The notes below the pieces were generated by a model. It made no database searches. It had not been told where the DNA came from and saw only the letters and a list, made by a program, of their open reading frames with translations. Positions 18,847 to 27,652 of a DNA stretch of 64,000 nt are shown one piece after another (positions within the stretch are counted from its first letter, which is position 1; each line of letters opens with the position of its first letter). The DNA comes from CAVVUF01 sp963751425. GTDB lineage: Bacteria > Chloroflexota > Anaerolineae > Anaerolineales > UBA4823. Location of the stretch: NCBI GenBank assembly GCA_963751425.1, contig CAVVUF010000002.1:248001-312000 (forward strand). The letters run 5' to 3'. The translations under genes and the position numbers were made by a program.

Positions 18847-19670
18847 TTACATTTGTTGAACAGGCCCCCAGTTAATTTTGAGGGTGAGGGCATTGTGGTC
18901 GGTGAGGAAGCGTTGGAAAGGCAGCGCGGCAGAGGCATTTTCAATGGGGAGGATGTCTGCCGCAACCGCTGCGCTTTCACCCGCAGGAATTCGATAAAAA
19001 ATATAATCCAGGGAGGTTTGCCATTTCCTCGAGACCAGGGGGAAGGGGCGGTAGGTATGCCGCGGGTCGCCAGCCAGCGCGTCGGTCAGGCCGCTCTGCG
19101 AGATCATTTCCTGATAAGCTGGCGACTGGCGTGGAAAATTGAAGTCGCCGCACACGATCACCCAGGCATTTACCGGTTGAGCGTGAATTAGCTTTACCAG
19201 GTCCCTCACCTGGTCTAGCTGAATTTGAGTTTGTTCGTTCGAGAGCCGCCAGTCACCCCGGTAGTTGGCCTGCAGGTGGGTGTTCAGGATCACGAATTTG
19301 TGCGCATGGAATTCCAGCTCGACCAGCAGAGCGCCTTTATTGAGCGCCCAATCTGAAAACCCAAGGCTTACGGGCTTGCCTCTGATTCCTGTAAGGGATA
19401 ATACTCATTCTTGATCCCGGGAGAAGTGGAAACCGCAGCGGTAATAATCCGCCCTTCGGGGCTAAGTGGATTGCGATAAAAGGTGAGTTGGGAGTAGGCT
19501 GCCAGGCCGCGCTGCAGCAGTGGTAGGTAGGCGTTCTGCTGGATCTCTTGCAGGCAGGCCACATTTGGTTTCAGCCGGTTGATTTCGGCTGCCAGGCGCT
19601 TGATCCGACCTAAGCTCAGGTAGAAGGGCACGCCGAAGGTATTGAGGGAGAGTAATGAGAAAGAATCCAT
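18847..19670 (-). CDS. Endonuclease/exonuclease/phosphatase (EEP) family hydrolase (one frameshift)
   Basis: Repaired length 274 residues. All catalytic motifs of the DNase I-like fold are seen: LLSLNTFG (Asn), CLQEIQ (Glu), ILNTHLQ (His), VCGDFNFP (Asp, Asn), SLDYIFYR (Asp) and FLTDHNAL (Asp-His). No signal peptide is present, so it is probably cytoplasmic; the family cuts phosphodiester bonds in nucleic acids, lipids or small molecules, and the substrate cannot be told. The frame breaks at 19379-19380, where GG should probably be GGG (QESEGKPVSLG). Confidence 0.85.
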
Positions 19671-19844
19671 TTCCTTTGCCTGTTGTCAGGGTTAATATTA
19701 CAGGAAATTTGCCAATAATTCAACAAAAACACAAGGTTTCAACATTTGTCGATAAGCTGGCAGTCGACTTCCGCGTTTTGTTTAGATGGAGATCATCAGC
19801 CCTTCGATGACAAACTCCCGAATAATCGTTATTCTTAGGATGGT

Positions 19845-19874
19845 AATGATTTTTTGCTGGATTGCAAAATCATT
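19845..19874. repeat. Imperfect hairpin
   Basis: AATGATTTTTTGC (19845-19857) faces GCAAAATCATT (19864-19874) with a two-T bulge and a six-base loop. It may be the end of a leftward transcript or an operator; no T run follows on the plus strand. Confidence 0.35.
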
Positions 19875-19911
19875 GGCTGTTATTTATCCTTGTGCCCATC
19901 TCTTGTCACGG

Positions 19912-19962
19912 CAGTAGTTTTGGCAAAACAGTAGTTTTGGCCAAACAGTAGTTTTGAGTACA
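19912..19962. repeat. Three tandem 17-base repeats
   Basis: Copies start at 19912, 19929 and 19946: CAGTAGTTTTGGCAAAA, CAGTAGTTTTGGCCAAA and CAGTAGTTTTGAGTACA. The unit junctions contain near-palindromes GTTTTGGCAAAAC and GTTTTGGCCAAAC. Such phased palindromes look like a regulator site upstream of the arginine genes, though no regulator is encoded nearby. Confidence 0.55.
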
Positions 19963-20269
19963 AATAAAATACGAGTTTTAACCGAGGTTCAAGAAATGCC
20001 ATCCCAATCGTTTCATCTCCAGGTTAAACAAAATGCATTATTTCGGCTCCTGGATCTGCTGATCTCAACAGCGCTTTTGCTTTCCGCCTATTCTCTGAAA
20101 ATTTCTTCACTACAAAGTACCGACATGCCAGCTCCAGGGCAACATACTGAGCCTGGGCTTCCCTGCCGGACCGACCTACCCGCAAGGCAGCTTAATTGAT
20201 TATCAAGTTGGCACTGCCACACCTCATAAAAGCTTATCTTCTAGGGCTTTAAGGAGACGATTGAATTCG

Positions 20270-20368
20270 ATGAACAGGAAGGAGGGTTTCCTTTTTACGG
20301 AAAATCTCTTAGATAGCGATTTTCAGACATTACTGGTTCAAACCTCCGGTGGATCAATGAACTTGTAA
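20270..20368 (+). CDS. Possible 32-residue leader peptide
   Basis: A short frame begins at ATG 20270, or at TTG 20261 which sits four bases after AAGGAG. It ends 38 bases before the carrier gene. The sequence (MNRKEGFLFTENLLDSDF...) has one Arg and is not rich in any amino acid, so classical attenuation is not obvious. It may be chance. Confidence 0.25.
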   Translation: MNRKEGFLFTENLLDSDFQTLLVQTSGGSMNL

Positions 20369-20406
20369 GTAAGTACAACTAAAATATTAAGAAAAAGGAG
20401 AAAACC

Positions 20407-21905
20407 ATGGCTAAAGCTAAACCCGCGCAAGAATCTAAGAAAGATAAGAAGTTTACTTTTCCAAGCGCATTCACGATTTTGTTCCTCTTGCTGATCCTGA
20501 TTGCGGCGGCAACCTGGCTCGTCCCGGCTGGCTCGTACGATTACGATGAAGAAGGTGCGCCATTACCGGGCACCTATCACGAGGTGGAGCCCAACCCACA
20601 GAAGCTGCTGGTCAGCGCCTTGAAAGGCCCGATCACTGGCATGTATGGCATTCAGGCCGATATGGTAGTGTCGACGTATGGAACTTCGGTGAGCTGTTTG
20701 GCGCCATCGACGTGGCTATGTTCGTGCTCATCATCGGAGGCTTCCTGGGCGTGACGATGAAGACCGGCGCCATTAACGCCGGGATTGCCTGGGTGGTAGG
20801 AAAGTTGAAGGGCAAAGAGAAATGGATGTTCCCCATCCTGATGACCATCTTCGCTATCGGCGGTACTTCTTTCGGTATGTGCGAAGAGTCCCTGGCCTTT
20901 TACGCTTTGGTCATCACGGTGATGCTGGCCGCGGGTTATGACGCTCTCAGTGCGGGGGCGCTGATCCTGTTGGGGGCGGGGATCGGCGTGTTGGGTTCCA
21001 CGGTTAACCCCTTCGCCACCGGCATCGCCTCCGGCTTCGCGGGGACGAATATCAGCGAGGGTTTGATCGGGCGGGTGGTGCTGCTGGTGGTGGGTACGAT
21101 CCTGGGTATCTGGTTTGTGATGCGCTACGCCGAGAAAGTGAAGAAAGATCCAACCAAGTCGCTGATCTACGATGTGAAAGCCGAAAATGAGAAGCAGTTC
21201 CTGTCTGGCAAGGGAGGTGGCACGGATTTTGGTAAGTTCACAACAAGGCACATTGTGATCCTGGTTGTCTTCTTCCTGGCCTTTGTGGTGATGGTCTACG
21301 GGGTGATCCCCTGGGAAGACCTGGGGCTGGCGGTACCGACCTGGTGGTGGTGGTTCCCGGAGATGACGGCGAACTTCTTGTTCTTCGGCATCTTGATCGG
21401 CATCATTGGTAAGCTCAGTGAAAAGACATTGGTGGATACTTTCATCGACGGGGCGAAGGATATGCTGGGTGTGGCGCTGATCATCGGCGTGGCGCGCGGC
21501 ATCACCGTGATTATGACCAACGGTCTGATTACCGATACGGTGCTGTATTGGGCGGAACAGGCGGTTTCTGGACTGGGCGGGGTGGGATTCATCATCGTCA
21601 CTTACCTTCTATACCTGCCGCTGTCGTTCCTGATCCCCTCCAGCTCAGGGTTAGCAACCGTCTCCATGCCCATCATGGCGCCGCTTGCTTCATTTGCGGG
21701 GGTGCCCTCGTACCTGGTGGTCACTGCTTACCAGGCTGCCAACGGGTTGGTGAACCTGATCACGCCGACTTCAGCGGTGGTGATGGGCGGGTTGGCCATC
21801 GCCAGAGTAGGGTATGGTGTCTGGTTGAAGTTTGTAGCACTCCTTCTGGCTCTTCTGGCAATCCTCACGATCATCGTGCTGGCAGGTGGGGTGTTGGTGG
21901 GTTGA
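20407..21905 (+). CDS. YfcC/ArcD-type basic amino acid carrier (one frameshift)
   Basis: Repaired length 499 residues, typical for the YfcC/DcuC-related family, which includes arginine/ornithine antiporters. About 12-13 membrane helices are seen. A Lys-rich head leads into FTFPSAFTILFLLLI and the family signature WLVPAGSYDY, then FGELFGAIDVAMFVLIIGGF and SSSGLATVSMPIMAPLASF near the end. The frame breaks near 20664-20665; GG to GGG gives DMGSVDVWNFGELFG. AAGGAG precedes the ATG. It heads a gene run with ornithine carbamoyltransferase, carbamate kinase and arginine deiminase, so arginine-in/ornithine-out exchange is the likely role. Confidence 0.85.
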
Positions 21906-21912
21906 GGCAAAT

Positions 21913-22272
21913 ATGATTGAGATTTTAGACGAAACGACAGAAGCCTGTCTCGTGGTCCGCTTCAGCGGCAAGGTGACGGGCGCGGAATACCAGCAGTTTC
22001 TGAATGCAGTCAGAGAGCATTTGAAGACTGGCGACCCGGTGAGCCTGGTGATTGAGCTGGCTGGCTTGCAGGGCTATGGCGACCTCGAAGCGGCTTGGAA
22101 GGATCTCAAGTTTGGCTTCGGAGAGTACCAATACATCCGGAAGGCAGCTTTTGTTGGGGATCAGAAATGGATCGATTGGTTCACGCGTTTGATCGGTCCT
22201 TTTACAAAGGCAGAAGAAAAACATTTTCCAGAAGGCGAGCTCACCAGTGCTTGTGAGTGGGCTTGCGAGTAG
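21913..22272 (+). CDS. SpoIIAA-like (STAS-type) protein
   Basis: 119 residues from the ATG at 21913, seven bases after the carrier stop. The pattern MIEILDETTEACLVVRFSGKVTG and the core DLKFGFGEYQYIRKAAFVGDQKWIDWF, shown here only in part as family hallmarks, match the SpoIIAA-like/STAS-fold proteins often found alone in bacteria. The C-terminal FPEGELTSACEWA fits the same family. No kinase or anti-sigma partner is nearby. Its place between carrier and ornithine carbamoyltransferase suggests a link to amino acid transport, possibly as a regulatory subunit, but this is inference. Confidence 0.7.
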   Translation: MIEILDETTEACLVVRFSGKVTGAEYQQFLNAVREHLKTGDPVSLVIELAGLQGYGDLEAAWKDLKFGFGEYQYIRKAAFVGDQKWIDWFTRLIGPFTKAEEKHFPEGELTSACEWACE

Positions 22273-22309
22273 ACTTCTCATAAAAATAAACAGAAAAGGA
22301 GAAATAGAA

Positions 22310-23311
22310 ATGGCATTCAACTTACGCAATCGCAACTTTCTCAAAGAGCTTGATTTCACCCCTGATGAGCTCAAGTTCTTGCTCAAGCTGTCCGCGGACC
22401 TCAAAGCGGCCAAGTATGGTGGGTTCGAGCAGCCAACTTTAAAGGGAAAAAACATTGCCCTGATCTTCGAAAAGACTTCCACCCGCACCCGCTGTGCCTT
22501 CGAAGTGGCGGCTTTCGACCAGGGTGCGCAGGTGACTTACCTGGGTCCATCCGGCTCGCAGATCGGTCACAAAGAGTCGATGAAAGACACCGCCCGGGTG
22601 CTGGGGCGCATGTATGATGGGATTGAGTACCGCGGCTTCGGACAGGAGCTGGTGGAGATCTTGGGGGAGTACGCCGGGGTACCGGTGTGGAACGGCCTGA
22701 CCGACCAGTTCCACCCCACCCAGATGCTGTGCGATATGCTGACCATGCTGGAGCACAGCGACAAGCATCTCAATGAGATCGCCTACTGCTACCTGGGCGA
22801 TGCGCGCAACAATATGGGCAATTCGCTGATGGTGACCGGCTGCAAGCTGGGCATGGATGTGCGCCTGTGCGCACCGAAGGCTCTTTGGCCGGAGGTTGGG
22901 CTGGTGAAGACCTGCCGGGAGATCGCCGCCGAGACCGGGGCGCGCCTGACCATCACTGAGAGTGTGGAAGAGGGTGTCAAGGGCGTGGACTACCTGTACA
23001 CGGATGTGTGGGTATCGATGGGTGAGGCCAAAGAGGTCTGGGATGAGCGTATCAAGCTGCTCAAGCCTTACCAGATCAACATGGATGTTGTCAAAAAGAC
23101 CGGCAACCCCAAGGTCAAGTTCATGCACTGCCTGCCAGCTTTCCACAACCGCGAGACCAAGGTAGGCGAGGATATTTTCCAGAAGACCGGCATGGACGCC
23201 CTGGAAGTGACCGAAGAGGTGTTCGAGTCAGAGCGCTCGATCGTCTTCGCGCAGGCGGAAAACCGCATGCACACCATCAAGGCGATCATGGTCGCCACGC
23301 TGGGAGACTGA
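22310..23311 (+). CDS. arcB: Ornithine carbamoyltransferase (catabolic)
   Basis: 333 residues, normal length. It catalyses citrulline + phosphate to ornithine + carbamoyl phosphate in the deiminase pathway (or the reverse in arginine synthesis). Carbamoyl-phosphate site STRTR (57-61), the FHPTQMLCDML motif and the ornithine-side MHCLPAFH motif are all present. AAGGAG lies nine bases before the ATG at 22310; upstream in-frame codons lack a site. The nearby carrier, carbamate kinase and arginine deiminase argue for the catabolic role, hence arcB rather than argF. A 15-bp perfect hairpin follows at 23329-23364. Confidence 0.93.
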   Translation: MAFNLRNRNFLKELDFTPDELKFLLKLSADLKAAKYGGFEQPTLKGKNIALIFEKTSTRTRCAFEVAAFDQGAQVTYLGPSGSQIGHKESMKDTARVLGRMYDGIEYRGFGQELVEILGEYAGVPVWNGLTDQFHPTQMLCDMLTMLEHSDKHLNEIAYCYLGDARNNMGNSLMVTGCKLGMDVRLCAPKALWPEVGLVKTCREIAAETGARLTITESVEEGVKGVDYLYTDVWVSMGEAKEVWDERIKLLKPYQINMDVVKKTGNPKVKFMHCLPAFHNRETKVGEDIFQKTGMDALEVTEEVFESERSIVFAQAENRMHTIKAIMVATLGD

Positions 23312-23328
23312 GCTGCATTTCAACCAAC

Positions 23329-23364
23329 TGTGAGTTCTTTCGGACTTGTCCGAAAGAACTCACA
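23329..23364. repeat. Perfect 15-bp hairpin between arcB and the peptidase
   Basis: TGTGAGTTCTTTCGG (23329-23343) and CCGAAAGAACTCACA (23350-23364) pair perfectly around ACTTGT. No T run follows, so it is more likely an mRNA processing or stability element, or a site for a regulator, than a simple terminator. Confidence 0.7.
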
Positions 23365-23402
23365 GGAATATTGGATACTCACAAGAGTATCAGGAGCACA
23401 AA

Positions 23403-24749
23403 ATGCCAAAGAACCTGACTTCCCATCTTGCGGCTCAGCAAGAGCCGTTGAAGAAGGCGCTGATCGAGTTGGTGCGCATCCCCAGTGTTTGTGATGAAGG
23501 TGCCGGTGGTTATCCATTTGGCGAGGCCATCGACCGGGCTTTGCGTAAAGCGCTGCAAGTCGCCAGCGACCTTGGTTTCTACACCCAATATGGCGAAGGC
23601 GGGTACTATGGCTTTGCTGAGGTCGGCGAGGGAGAAGAGATGCTGGGCATCCTGGGGCATCTGGATGTGGTGCCGCCGGGGAAGCGGGAGGATTGGGAGC
23701 GCGACCCCTTTGATCCGGTGGAGAAGGACGGCATGATCTTTGGGCGTGGGACGCAGGATGATAAAGGCCCGCTGCTGGCTTCGCTCTTTGCAGTGAAGGC
23801 TTTGATGGATGCGGGTGTGAAGTTCAACAAGCGGGTGCGCTTTATCTTTGGGACGGATGAGGAGACGCTGTGGCGCTGCATTAACCGCTATACAGCGCAG
23901 GAGGAATTGCCGGGATTTGGTTTTTCTCCGGATTCAAGGTTCCCGGTGACCTTTGCCGAAAAGGGGCTGCTGCAGCTGCGGCTGGAAGGAAAGAACGAGA
24001 GCGGGATCAGGCTGGCGGGCGGATCGGCCTTCAACGCGGTGCCAGATATGATCCTGTACGAAGGGGAGCGGCAGGATGACCTGGCGGATAAGCTGGATGA
24101 GCTGGGTTTTGAGTATGAGCAGTACGAGGATGCGATCGAGGTGAAGGGCAGGGCGGCGCATGCCATGATCCCCGAAGAAGGCATCAATGCCATCGCCCGG
24201 CTGTGCATTGCGCTGAAGGCCATTGGGATCGAGAGCAAAGCCATCAATTTTATTGCCCAGGAGATTGGGGAGGACCCGAACGCCAGCCGCATCTTTGGGG
24301 CATGCGAGGATGCGCCCTCGGGGAAGCTGAAGTTCAACGTAGGTATGATCGAGTTGGGGCAGGTGGAACAGCTCTCGATCGATTCCCGCATCCCGGTGAC
24401 GGTATCCAAAGAAGAAATGGTTTCAAAATTGCGTGCAGCAGCAGCAAAATATGGGCTGGATTATCAGGAGTTCGATTGGTTGGGACCGATTTATCTTCCC
24501 CTGGATCATTTTATGGTCACAGCATTGATGAAGGTCTACCGGCAGTATAGCGGTGATGCAGTCACCGAACCCAAGTCTTCGGGCGGGGCTACCTATGCGC
24601 GGGCGATCAAGAACTGCGTGGCGTTTGGAGCGCTGACGGCAGATGAGGAGCTGACGGAGCACCAGCCCAATGAGCGGGCGGTGCTGGAGAATTTGTACAA
24701 GGCCATGGAAATCTATGCCCAGGCTGTATATGCTCTTGCTGGCGTATGA
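23403..24749 (+). CDS. M20-family dipeptidase (PepV/Sapep type)
   Basis: 448 residues. Metal ligands and catalytic motifs are intact: GHLDVVPPG, GRGTQDDKGP, GTDEETLW, the dimer-lid region AAHAMIPEEGINA, and the C-terminal SSGGATYARAI and EHQPNERAV. PepV-type enzymes cut dipeptides in the cytoplasm using zinc or manganese. GGAG lies eight bases ahead of the ATG at 23403. Its place in an arginine catabolism island suggests it frees arginine and other amino acids from imported dipeptides. A second, different M20 peptidase is at 30473. Confidence 0.9.
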   Translation: MPKNLTSHLAAQQEPLKKALIELVRIPSVCDEGAGGYPFGEAIDRALRKALQVASDLGFYTQYGEGGYYGFAEVGEGEEMLGILGHLDVVPPGKREDWERDPFDPVEKDGMIFGRGTQDDKGPLLASLFAVKALMDAGVKFNKRVRFIFGTDEETLWRCINRYTAQEELPGFGFSPDSRFPVTFAEKGLLQLRLEGKNESGIRLAGGSAFNAVPDMILYEGERQDDLADKLDELGFEYEQYEDAIEVKGRAAHAMIPEEGINAIARLCIALKAIGIESKAINFIAQEIGEDPNASRIFGACEDAPSGKLKFNVGMIELGQVEQLSIDSRIPVTVSKEEMVSKLRAAAAKYGLDYQEFDWLGPIYLPLDHFMVTALMKVYRQYSGDAVTEPKSSGGATYARAIKNCVAFGALTADEELTEHQPNERAVLENLYKAMEIYAQAVYALAGV

Positions 24750-24815
24750 ATTAACCCGGTATGCGATGGAGTGCATCGCCGATAAACTCGGGAATTAAAC
24801 AGGAGAATTGAACTG

Positions 24816-25415
24816 ATGTTACGCAGAGGTGGTGGCCTGGCCAGGCCAGGCGGCATGATCAGCCCAATGGCGTCGCAGCCTGCCCAAGGACCGATGTCAC
24901 CGGCAGGAGTGAACCGCTATATCATGCGCCAGCGCATGTTTGCCCTGGGGCAGGATTTTTGGATCAATAATGCCGCCGGGCAGCCGTGCTTCAAGATCGA
25001 CGGCAAGGTGCGCGTGATCAAAGAATCCTTGAAGTTCTGCGATGTGCAGGGGCACCTGCTCTATAAGCTGGATGAGAAGGTGCTGCGCATCCGCGAGTCT
25101 TTTGATATTTTGAACCCAGATGAGTCGCTGGCGGCCAAGGTACATAACGCCATCATCGACCCGCTGCGCGAGCGCTTCACGATCGAGATCCCGGGGGGTG
25201 AAAACATGCTGACGAAGGGCAAGGTGATCTGGGCGCAGTACGACATCTTGCGTGGCGGGCGGCAGGTGGCGAAGATTTCGAAGCAGTTTTCGTGGATCGG
25301 CCGCGACCAGTATGTGGTGGATGTGCTGCAGGGCGGCGATGGGTACATCGCAAACGATTGCTTGCTCCTGGCAGTGACGGTAGTGATCGATATGATGGTG
25401 AGCAACGGGAGGTAG
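24816..25415 (+). CDS. LOR/LURF-one-related protein, copy A
   Basis: 199 residues. After a Gly/Pro-rich head, residues ~30-195 match the LOR (DUF567, tubby-like) fold: YIMRQRMFALGQDFWI, then repeated strands with FKIDGKVRVIKESL and LRIRESFDI. Relatives occur across bacteria and plants; their role is unclear, with lipid or phosphoinositide binding proposed from the tubby resemblance. A paralogue lies at 42971 (RQKMVAIGDDFWI). The next gene starts three bases after its stop, and both downstream neighbours of LOR copies include DUF6325-like genes. Confidence 0.85.
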   Translation: MLRRGGGLARPGGMISPMASQPAQGPMSPAGVNRYIMRQRMFALGQDFWINNAAGQPCFKIDGKVRVIKESLKFCDVQGHLLYKLDEKVLRIRESFDILNPDESLAAKVHNAIIDPLRERFTIEIPGGENMLTKGKVIWAQYDILRGGRQVAKISKQFSWIGRDQYVVDVLQGGDGYIANDCLLLAVTVVIDMMVSNGR

Positions 25416-25418
25416 GAG

Positions 25419-26234
25419 ATGGCAATGAATACATTGAATACATCACAGATGGCGATTGGACCAGTGCAAGTAATTTTCTTTGGTTTTGAGCGCATAGACC
25501 AGTTCCGCGGCGAGGTGTTGGAGGAGCTAATCAGCCTGCGCGGGCGAGGCTTGATCCGCCTGATTGACCTGTTCCTGGCGGTCAAAGAGCCTGGTGGAAA
25601 AGTGGTAGCGGCGGAGACTAACGACCTGACCGAGGCTAAATCGGTTGAGTTTGGCAAGGTGATAGGGAAGCTGTTGGGGGTGGAAGAGTTCGTAAAGGGT
25701 GAAGCGAGCGCTGAGCTGATGGAGAAGATGATGGCAGCCGCCCTGCATTCCGTTGGGCTGGACTATCCAGGGCTGCGGAACGTGGTAGATAACCTGCCGG
25801 AGGGCAAGGCCTTTGGCGTGCTGATGTTCGAGCACACCTGGGCGCTCCCGCTGCGAGATGCCATCCGCCGGGCGGGGGGACTGCCGCTGGCGCAGGGCTT
25901 CCTGACCCAAGAGGCGCTGATGATGGTGGGCGCGGAGCTGCAAGCAATTTCCGAGGCAGAGCAGACGATTGAGGTGGCGCAGATTATTAAAGGCGCCGCC
26001 ATTCTGGATACGCTGGCCACGCTGCAGGAAGCCGATGCGATCAAGACGGCCATTGCTGCGGACGTAGTGCGCACGCTGGCGGTGGCTGAGCTGATCGAAG
26101 AGGCGGCGGTGGAAGAAGCGCTCGAGACCCTGGCGGCGGCGAACCTGCTGGAAGCCAAGTATCTTGAGGCGGCTGCCCAGATTGAGGCACAAGAATCTGC
26201 CGAAGATCAAGCATTCTTCGCAGCGAACGAATAA
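25419..26234 (+). CDS. DUF6325-like protein with long Ala/Glu helix, copy A
   Basis: 271 residues. The N-terminal ~150 match a small family that begins with GPVxVxxFxF and has a RGxIRxIDLxxxxK strand (here GRGLIRLIDLFLAVK), followed by an acidic switch and a FEHTWALPLRDAIRRAGG segment. The last ~90 residues are a repetitive Ala/Glu-rich helix (AVEEALETLAAANLLEA) absent from the shorter paralogue at 44213. No membrane helix is seen. It is translationally coupled to the LOR gene. GGAGG precedes the ATG at 25419; a second Met two codons on is possible. Function is unknown; a stress role is often guessed from gene context. Confidence 0.7.
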   Translation: MAMNTLNTSQMAIGPVQVIFFGFERIDQFRGEVLEELISLRGRGLIRLIDLFLAVKEPGGKVVAAETNDLTEAKSVEFGKVIGKLLGVEEFVKGEASAELMEKMMAAALHSVGLDYPGLRNVVDNLPEGKAFGVLMFEHTWALPLRDAIRRAGGLPLAQGFLTQEALMMVGAELQAISEAEQTIEVAQIIKGAAILDTLATLQEADAIKTAIAADVVRTLAVAELIEEAAVEEALETLAAANLLEAKYLEAAAQIEAQESAEDQAFFAANE

Positions 26235-26253
26235 GTAATCTGGAGGCTTTTAC

Positions 26254-27600
26254 ATGTCTGAGAATACAATCGAAACAGAAGGTACGAGTAAAAAAGCAAC
26301 CATCACCTTGCGCGGAGCGGTTTTCATCGGCATCGGCTCGATGGTGGGTGCAGGCATCTTCGCCCTGTTTGGTGAGGCGGGGAAGATTGCCGGTGCGGCG
26401 GTGTGGGTATCCTTCCTGATCGCTGGGATCATTGCTTTGCTGCAGGGCTATTCCTTTGCCAAGCTTGGGGCGCGCTTTCCATCCTCAGGCGGATTGATCT
26501 CCTGGATCGTGCGCGGCTATGGGAAAGGACTATTCACCGGCGGTTTGGTGATGTTGGGGTATTTTTCGGTGCTCATTGTGACTGCTATGGTGGCAGTCTC
26601 CTTTGGCAACTATGCGACCAGTCTGATCCTGGGGGAAGGTGCACCCCAAATCTGGGTCAAAATCTTCGCGGTTCTCATTGTTGCCTTTCTGACTTATCTT
26701 AATTCGATCGGGGCGGAAACAGTCGCCAAGGCACAATCGGCGATTGTCACCATTGTCATCCTGGTATTGAGCGGTTTTGCCATTGCCATGCTGGTGAATA
26801 TGGATCCCTCCATGCTGGCTCCGGCATCCTACCCACCCGTGAGTTATATCCTGGCCAGTGTGGCTCTAACCTTCTTTGCTTATCTGGGGTTTGGGGTGAT
26901 CTCTTTTGTCGGTGGCGATATCGAAAATCCCAAGAAAAATATGCCCAGGGCCATGTACATCTCCCTCGGCTTTACTCTGCTGTTGTACGTGGCTTTGTCA
27001 CTGGGCGTCTTCGGCACCCTGACGGTCGAGGAGGTCATTGCCAATGCCGATACGGCTCTGGCTGTGGCTGCAATGCCGATCTTCGGCATGTTTGGCTATA
27101 CTATGATCTCGATCGCCGCCGTTTTTGCAACCACCGGCGCAATCAACTCGCAGCTTTATGCTTCGATTGGCGCCACCTATTCCATGGCTAAAGATGGTAA
27201 CCTTCCACCTCGTTTTGCTATGGACCGCCGGCTGCGAAAAGGAGGCACGCAGGGGTTGGTGATTTCCTCCTTGCTGATTATCTTGCTGGCTGTCTTTTTC
27301 GATGTGACCGCCATCGCCTCGATCGGCAGTGCGGTCTCACTGGCCATTTTCGCCTTGCTCACCATCGCCCATATCCGCCTGGCCGATGAGACCAAAGCTT
27401 CCAAGCTGGTTCTCTATATAGCCCTGGTTGCTACAACCCTGGCCATCCTTCTGTTCTGCTGGTACACCCTCCTGACAGCGCCGCAAACTTTTGTGATCCT
27501 GGTGGCGACCATTATCCTGGCTTGGGTGGTGGAGGCAGTCTGGCGAGCCATCAGCAAGAAGCGCGAAGTGGCCGAAATAAGCGATGTGAAAACGGAGTAA
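26254..27600 (+). CDS. APC-superfamily amino acid permease
   Basis: 448 residues, 12 predicted membrane helices. The substrate-site motif of helix 1 (GIGSMVGAGIF) and the RFPSSGGLISWI segment are typical of the APC family. The helix 6 region (FFAYLGFGVISFVGGDIENPKKN) is also clear in shorter form (YLGFGVISFVGGDIENP). It carries cationic, aliphatic or other amino acids by proton symport or exchange; the sequence does not settle which. GGAG lies before the ATG. It is 20 bases after the DUF6325-like gene and within the arginine island, so uptake of an amino acid fed to fermentation is likely. Confidence 0.88.
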   Translation: MSENTIETEGTSKKATITLRGAVFIGIGSMVGAGIFALFGEAGKIAGAAVWVSFLIAGIIALLQGYSFAKLGARFPSSGGLISWIVRGYGKGLFTGGLVMLGYFSVLIVTAMVAVSFGNYATSLILGEGAPQIWVKIFAVLIVAFLTYLNSIGAETVAKAQSAIVTIVILVLSGFAIAMLVNMDPSMLAPASYPPVSYILASVALTFFAYLGFGVISFVGGDIENPKKNMPRAMYISLGFTLLLYVALSLGVFGTLTVEEVIANADTALAVAAMPIFGMFGYTMISIAAVFATTGAINSQLYASIGATYSMAKDGNLPPRFAMDRRLRKGGTQGLVISSLLIILLAVFFDVTAIASIGSAVSLAIFALLTIAHIRLADETKASKLVLYIALVATTLAILLFCWYTLLTAPQTFVILVATIILAWVVEAVWRAISKKREVAEISDVKTE

Positions 27601-27652
27601 TGTCGATGTTGGGTAAGAAGTACACAATTCGTGATTGAATGGAGTGTGATAA

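Larger units (their letters stand above)
19671..20406. other. 736-bp intergenic region before the arginine island
   Basis: It separates the leftward EEP gene from the rightward carrier. It contains an imperfect hairpin (19845-19874), a triple 17-base tandem repeat (19912-19962) and a possible leader peptide (20270-20368). A TTG-started frame at 19954-20199 lacks a ribosome site and resembles nothing. The size and repeats suggest a regulated control region. Confidence 0.5.

Noticed and set aside
19912..19962. CRISPR-like array
   Set aside because: The 17-base units are directly adjacent with no spacers and no cas genes are present.
19954..20199. TTG-started 81-residue frame
   Set aside because: No ribosome site, no family match, and it begins inside the tandem repeat.
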